A stretch of 17,577 nt of DNA, taken from Chlorobium sp. (lineage in GTDB: Bacteria; Bacteroidota; Chlorobiia; Chlorobiales; Chlorobiaceae). The notes below the pieces were generated by a model. The model did not search any database and was not told the origin of the DNA. It was given only the letters and a program-made list of their open reading frames with translations. The stretch covers positions 1 through 17,577 of the forward strand of contig JANQFD010000119.1 of NCBI GenBank assembly GCA_028278005.1. Reading direction: 5' to 3'. Of this stretch, positions 14,275-17,577 are shown piece after piece. A program made the translations under genes and the position numbers. Each line of letters begins with the position of its first letter. The stretch's first letter is position 1.

Positions 14275-16146
14275 CTAACGGCCGATTTTAACCATAAGAA
14301 CAGATATATCTGCTGGAGTAACACCAAGAATTCTTGATGCTTGTCCGATAGTCGACGGTTTGTGTTTTGAAAGTTTTTCTTTCCCTTCGCTCGATAAACC
14401 TTTCAAACTGTTGTAACTGAAAGATGTTGGGATCCTGTGTGATTCAAGGCGTGATATTTTCTCTGCCGTCAGCCGCTCCCTTTTAATATAGCCTTCATAC
14501 TTACAGTTGATTTCAACCTGTTCAAGAACAAGGGGGTCGTCAGTTACGGCTTGAATTTTCTTTGCTGCATCTTTGCAACAAGAAAGAATTGATTGTAAGG
14601 AGATCTCGGGACGTTTGATAAGGCTTGACAGCCTGGTGCTGCTTTTACCGGAACGGCTCGAATCAGCGCCAAGCATGGCTTGTATTTCATCCGGGCTGGC
14701 TGAAAGCGATGTTAACAACTCGTTAATTCGGTCAATGGAGGTTTTTTTTGCTGAGAGGCGCCTGCAGGACTCTTCGGAAAGCAAATTAAAAGAGCAGCCG
14801 TAATGCATAAGCCGTAAATCAGCATTATCCTGTCTGAGTATTATTCTGTGCTCAGCAGATGAGGTAAACATACGATACGGCTCGGTTGTTTCTTTTGTAA
14901 TGAGGTCATCTATGAGAACGCCGATATACGCTTCAGAACGCTTCAGTATCAACGGATCCCGGTTAAAAATACGGAGTGACGCATTAATTCCGGCCATGAT
15001 TCCCTGAGCGGCAGCTTCTTCATAACCCGAAGTGCCGTTTATCTGCCCTGCAAAGTAAAGGTTTCGCAAGAGCTTTGTTTCAAGAGTGGGATGAAGCTGA
15101 TAAGGGTAAAAATAATCATACTCAATAGCATAGCCAGGCCGAATCATTACAGCATTTTCAAGTCCGGGAATTGAATGAAGCCCTTTGAGCTGGATGTCTT
15201 CGGGGAGAGAGGTCGAAAAGCCGTTTACATACATTTCGTTTGTATCGAAACCCTCCGGTTCAAGAAATATATGATGACTATTCTTTTCGCTGAAACGGTG
15301 AATTTTATCCTCTATTGAGGGACAGTAGCGGGGGCCGGTACCTTTAACCTTGCCCGTAAAGAGAGGAGACCTGTCAAAACCTGATTGGAGAATCCTGTGT
15401 GTTTCCTCGGTTGTCGCAGTCAGATAACAGTCAATCTGATGTTTCATGGAAAGATCAGAGGTGCTGAAAGAAAAAGGGGAAGGGATAGCATCGCCGGGCT
15501 GGGGGGTTACTTTTTTGTAATCAACGCTTCTCCTGTCAATTCTTGGCGGTGTCCCTGTTTTCAGGCGGCCATGTTTGAAGCCAAGGTCGGAAAGACATTG
15601 AGTGAGACCTGAAACGGGAGGTTCAGCAATGGTTCTTCCTCCCGGAAAGTGGTTCATGCCGATATGTATGAGTCCGTTAAGGAATGTGCCGCAAGCAAGA
15701 ATAACCGATTTTGATGCGATCTTTCGGCCGGAACTGACAAAAACACCGGTGCAGGTGCCGTCAGCTGTAGTAATTCCTGTTACTGAATCCTGGAGCAGAT
15801 CGATGTTATTTTCTTTTTCAACAACCTTTCGCATGTATATGGAATACCATGTGCGGTCGGCCTGTGCTCTGGGGGAATGCATGGCGGGGCCCTTGCTTCT
15901 GTTGAGCATTCTGAACTGGATTCCTGTACTGTCTATTGCTTTTGCCATTTCACCGCCAAGGGCGTCGATTTCTCTGGCAATCTGGCCTTTGGCCACACCT
16001 CCAATTGCCGGATTGCACGACATCCTTGCTACTGCAGAAAGATCGGATGTTACAAGCAGGCACTTCAGACCCATTCTTGCGCCTGCCAGAGCCGCCTCGC
16101 ATCCGGCATGTCCTGCCCCCGCGACTATGATGTCGTACTGTCTCAT
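14275..16146 (-). CDS. mnmG: tRNA uridine-5-carboxymethylaminomethyl modification enzyme MnmG (GidA)
   Basis: FAD-dependent enzyme that, with MnmE, installs the cmnm5 group on wobble uridine 34 of certain tRNAs. With the start chosen here it has 623 residues (E. coli 629). MRQYDIIVAGAGHAGCEAALA is the canonical N-terminal dinucleotide-binding loop (GAGHAG). CNPAIGGVAKGQ and GTFLNG follow, then TGTPPRID and YCPSIEDK. The C-terminus has YEGYIKRE, the GLSSEGKEKL segment and HKPSTIGQASRI(L)GVTPADI. An in-frame upstream ATG at 16227 would add 27 residues, but that extension is unlike the family and would be encoded partly by the parS site. The ATG at 16188 has no ribosome site. No clear site precedes 16146 either, so the choice rests on family homology. 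A second parS lies beyond the stop. Confidence 0.95.
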   Translation of the reverse strand: MRQYDIIVAGAGHAGCEAALAGARMGLKCLLVTSDLSAVARMSCNPAIGGVAKGQIAREIDALGGEMAKAIDSTGIQFRMLNRSKGPAMHSPRAQADRTWYSIYMRKVVEKENNIDLLQDSVTGITTADGTCTGVFVSSGRKIASKSVILACGTFLNGLIHIGMNHFPGGRTIAEPPVSGLTQCLSDLGFKHGRLKTGTPPRIDRRSVDYKKVTPQPGDAIPSPFSFSTSDLSMKHQIDCYLTATTEETHRILQSGFDRSPLFTGKVKGTGPRYCPSIEDKIHRFSEKNSHHIFLEPEGFDTNEMYVNGFSTSLPEDIQLKGLHSIPGLENAVMIRPGYAIEYDYFYPYQLHPTLETKLLRNLYFAGQINGTSGYEEAAAQGIMAGINASLRIFNRDPLILKRSEAYIGVLIDDLITKETTEPYRMFTSSAEHRIILRQDNADLRLMHYGCSFNLLSEESCRRLSAKKTSIDRINELLTSLSASPDEIQAMLGADSSRSGKSSTRLSSLIKRPEISLQSILSCCKDAAKKIQAVTDDPLVLEQVEINCKYEGYIKRERLTAEKISRLESHRIPTSFSYNSLKGLSSEGKEKLSKHKPSTIGQASRILGVTPADISVLMVKIGR

Positions 16147-16155
16147 TGCTGTATA

Positions 16156-16171
16156 TGTTCCACGTGAAACA
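16156..16171. promoter_or_regulatory. parS-like centromere site 2
   Basis: TGTTCCACGTGAAACA is identical to the classical B. subtilis-type parS 16-mer. It lies 10 bases upstream of the preferred mnmG ATG, inside its leader, so ParB bound here could also affect mnmG expression. It is 1.9 kb from site 1 and about 11.2 kb from the DnaA-box cluster. Confidence 0.92.
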
Positions 16172-16243
16172 TGTTCATTTTTATTCATAAGAGAGGTGCA
16201 AACATCTCGGAAAGATTCAACTCTCAATAGGCGGAGAGGCCTT

Positions 16244-16471
16244 ATGTCTTTTTATAATAATGGTTTAGGTGATGTCTTGTTGTTGTTTGCACTGTATTTT
16301 GTTGTTGCTCGCGTTCGGCTGTCTTACGGGAACGCTGCCTTTGTGCTCTCCAGGCCTGTTTTTCTTCAGGGAGCCGTTAAAAACGTATTGCGCACCATGA
16401 TTGCGTCGTTTTCCCGACCAGTCGGGATCGAAATCCTCATGTCCAGACTTTTCGGGACATTCCGGTCTTGA
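16244..16471 (+). CDS. Possible small hypothetical membrane protein
   Basis: A 75-residue reading frame divergent from mnmG. Its ATG at 16244 follows GGCGGAGAGG, a plausible ribosome site four bases away. The product starts MSFYNNGLGDVLLLFALYFV, with a hydrophobic stretch at about residues 9-24 that could span the membrane, then a basic half. I recognise no family. Its 3' half runs through a REP-like palindrome, which argues against a conserved gene. It may be chance. Confidence 0.2.
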   Translation: MSFYNNGLGDVLLLFALYFVVARVRLSYGNAAFVLSRPVFLQGAVKNVLRTMIASFSRPVGIEILMSRLFGTFRS

Positions 16472-16495
16472 AGTTATATCCCGATACAATCGGGA
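16412..16495. repeat. Pair of REP/BIME-like palindromes
   Basis: TCCCGAC-CA-GTCGGGA at 16412-16427 and TCCCGAT-ACA-ATCGGGA at 16479-16495 are two short perfect palindromes with nearly the same arms, 51 bases apart. Between them are TTCGGGACATTCCGG and other related GC-rich pieces. The arrangement, in a non-coding stretch, resembles repetitive extragenic palindromes. Neither has a T-run, so they are not classical terminators. Confidence 0.5.
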
Positions 16496-16599
16496 CTCAT
16501 GACACTGTTGGCGCTGCCATTTATGCTTTTTACATGAATGCAAAGCTTGAGCAAAGAAAACCGACCGGGTATCTGGCAGGAATTATCGAAAGACATTGA
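16468..16599 (+). pseudogene. Possible coding remnant or small ORF
   Basis: A frame open from 16381 to the TGA at 16597-16599 ends with HDTVGAAIYAFYMNAKLEQR and then KPTGYLAGIIERH, a composition that looks like true protein. There is no good start: TTG at 16468 and ATG at 16534 lack ribosome sites, and a stop lies at 16378. The front half runs through the REP-like palindromes. It may be the tail of a decayed gene; I recognise no family. Confidence 0.2.
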
Positions 16600-17061
16600 A
16601 GTAAAAATTTATTATTTGTGTCGCATGATAAAAATTGTTATATAAATATATAGTTATATAAACTGCAGGGCATTTTTTCTCTGATAGAACAACATGCTGC
16701 CCTCATGGACATTACACTGTAAAAAGTACATAAATAAGCATTGCTTTGCAGGTTTAGTACTGAGAAGTGTTGTCGGGAAGGGTAACAGAGGTAGACGTTC
16801 TTGCCGAAAAGAGCCGGTTTGTTTTAGGCGGTGTTGAGACAATCCTTCAGATATACCTGTGTACCGCGCTTGCTCTGTACTATAACATGATACTAAAAAA
16901 TCTTTTCCCTGGTAAAGGGACAAAAAAGGCAAAGCGGGCAATGTTTTGCACTGGGGAAATATGCATGTTTCCTGTGCATCTGCAGAAAAGTTAAGAGTTA
17001 TCACTTAAGTTTCGGTCCCATCATTCCGCTAATCCATAATAACAAGAAGGAGATTAGAACT
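16600..17061. other. Non-coding region upstream of fccA
   Basis: This stretch of 462 bases holds no convincing gene on either strand; open frames such as 16654-17004 (minus) and 16767-16994 (plus) look like noise. It starts AT-rich, with two TTATATAA 8-mers near 16637-16662. A strong ribosome site, AAGGAG at 17047-17052, precedes fccA. The fccA promoter must be here or further left, but no clear -35/-10 pair could be chosen. Confidence 0.5.
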
Positions 17062-17439
17062 ATGGTTAAACAAATTACCTCATGGCTGACTGTCGGCCTT
17101 ATTTCTGCCTCGGCACTCTCCGGGTGCAATGCGCAGACGCCTGGAAAGCAGCAGGGTGCTGCACAGCAGAGTGCTGCTGAAACAGAGGAAGTCGATCCGA
17201 GAGGCGAGATTCTTGCGCTTTCGTGCGCTTCCTGCCACGGTACCGATGGTAAGAGCGTCGGAATAATGCCCGGCTTCTACGGGAAATCAGCGTCGTATCT
17301 GAAAACAGCGTTGATGGAATTTAAAAACGATGAGCGGTACTCTACGGTAATGGGGCGTCACGCCAAAGGATATACCGATGAGGAAATCGAGCTTATCGCT
17401 GAGTACTTTGGCAGCCTTGGTAAACAAAATTCAAAATAA
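17062..17439 (+). CDS. fccA: Flavocytochrome c sulfide dehydrogenase, cytochrome subunit FccA (lipoprotein)
   Basis: Small monohaem cytochrome c, 125 residues. The haem-binding motif CASCH is at 55-59, and Met69 (GIMPG) or Met97 (TVMGRH) could be the second iron ligand. The C-terminal helix TDEEIELIAEYFGSL is typical of class I cytochromes. FccA accepts electrons from the flavoprotein FccB, which oxidises sulfide in the periplasm, and passes them towards the photosynthetic chain. The N-terminus is a lipoprotein signal: basic start, hydrophobic stretch, lipobox ALSGC with Cys22, followed by a Gln/Ala-rich linker (about 23-45), so the mature protein is probably membrane-anchored. An AAGGAG ribosome site precedes the ATG. 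fccB starts 14 bases after the stop. The assignment rests on the pairing with fccB; other small cytochromes c look similar. Confidence 0.85.
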   Translation: MVKQITSWLTVGLISASALSGCNAQTPGKQQGAAQQSAAETEEVDPRGEILALSCASCHGTDGKSVGIMPGFYGKSASYLKTALMEFKNDERYSTVMGRHAKGYTDEEIELIAEYFGSLGKQNSK

Positions 17440-17453
17440 GCGGGAGAAAGAAC

Positions 17454-17577
17454 ATGAGTCAGAAATTTACACGTAGAGATTTCAACAAGCTTTTCCTTGC
17501 CGGCGCAGCAGGTTCTACACTTGGTGTTTTTGGCGGTGCGACGCCTCTGCTTGCAAGCCAGAAACGCGTTGTTGTAA
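17454..17577 (+). CDS. fccB: Flavocytochrome c sulfide dehydrogenase, flavoprotein subunit FccB, 5' end only
   Basis: The first 41 codons of a gene that runs off the window. The ATG at 17454 follows a GGGAGAAAG ribosome site. The product begins MSQKFTRRDFNKLFLAGAAG, a twin-arginine (Tat) signal with TRRDFNKLF, a hydrophobic stretch and a likely cleavage site around PLLAS. It is followed by QKRVVV, the first strand of an FAD-binding Rossmann fold. Folded, flavin-loaded FccB is exported by Tat and pairs with FccA. The identification relies on the Tat signal, the start of the FAD fold and the fccA neighbour; SoxF is the same family. Confidence 0.82.
   Translation, partial: MSQKFTRRDFNKLFLAGAAGSTLGVFGGATPLLASQKRVVV

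Noticed and set aside
15602..16471. 289-codon plus-strand open frame
   Set aside because: Most of it is antisense to mnmG. Only the last 75 codons, which have their own start, were kept as a weak candidate.
16265..16543. 92-codon minus-strand open frame
   Set aside because: The product is very polar with no hydrophobic core, and it runs across both REP-like palindromes, which commonly create false frames.
16654..17004. 116-codon minus-strand open frame upstream of fccA
   Set aside because: No ribosome site, no recognisable domain, and a composition unlike neighbouring genes; treated as non-coding.

Overview
The window is the chromosomal replication-origin region of a bacterium that looks like a green sulfur bacterium (Chlorobiaceae). 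The evidence is the right-hand end, where a short c-type cytochrome gene is followed by the start of a flavoprotein gene with a twin-arginine signal. This is the fccA-fccB arrangement of flavocytochrome c sulfide dehydrogenase, a sulfur-oxidation enzyme typical of that group. Moderate GC content and a dnaA-dnaN-recF-DUF721 order fit. The genus cannot be settled from sequence reading alone.

Layout. Positions 1-4613 are all on the minus strand and read away from the origin: rpmH, rnpA, yidD and yidC form a tight ribosome/RNase P/membrane-insertase cluster. A gap with a possible degenerate riboswitch follows, then a ROK sugar kinase whose stop overlaps the start of a truncated RlmD-type rRNA methyltransferase. 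Positions 4614-5202 are non-coding and hold the likely oriC: two perfect tandem DnaA boxes, several near-consensus boxes and an AT-only unwinding tract. To the right, on the plus strand and again reading away from the origin, lie dnaA, dnaN, recF, a DUF721 (DciA-like) gene and a short PDZ-less site-2-protease-like membrane protein, ending at a hairpin terminator shared with the convergent flavodiiron protein gene. The dnaA-dnaN gap (6667-6997) carries another DnaA box and a perfect 13-bp inverted repeat.

Positions 10408-16146 are minus-strand genes: a flavodiiron protein (oxygen or NO detoxification), a family B DNA polymerase and mnmG (tRNA wobble-uridine modification). Two parS-like 16-mers flank mnmG, about 9 and 11 kb from the DnaA-box cluster, so the segregation site as well as the replication site appears to be here. 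The parA/parB genes are not in the window.

Positions 16147-17061 are mostly non-coding, with a pair of REP-like palindromes, one weak small-ORF candidate and a possible coding remnant. fccA is complete and predicted to be a lipoprotein. fccB is cut off by the window edge. No tRNA, rRNA, CRISPR array, insertion sequence or prophage gene was seen, and no clearly novel multi-gene system. The most unusual items are the PDZ-less protease homologue, the inverted repeat between dnaA and dnaN, and the parS pair around mnmG.
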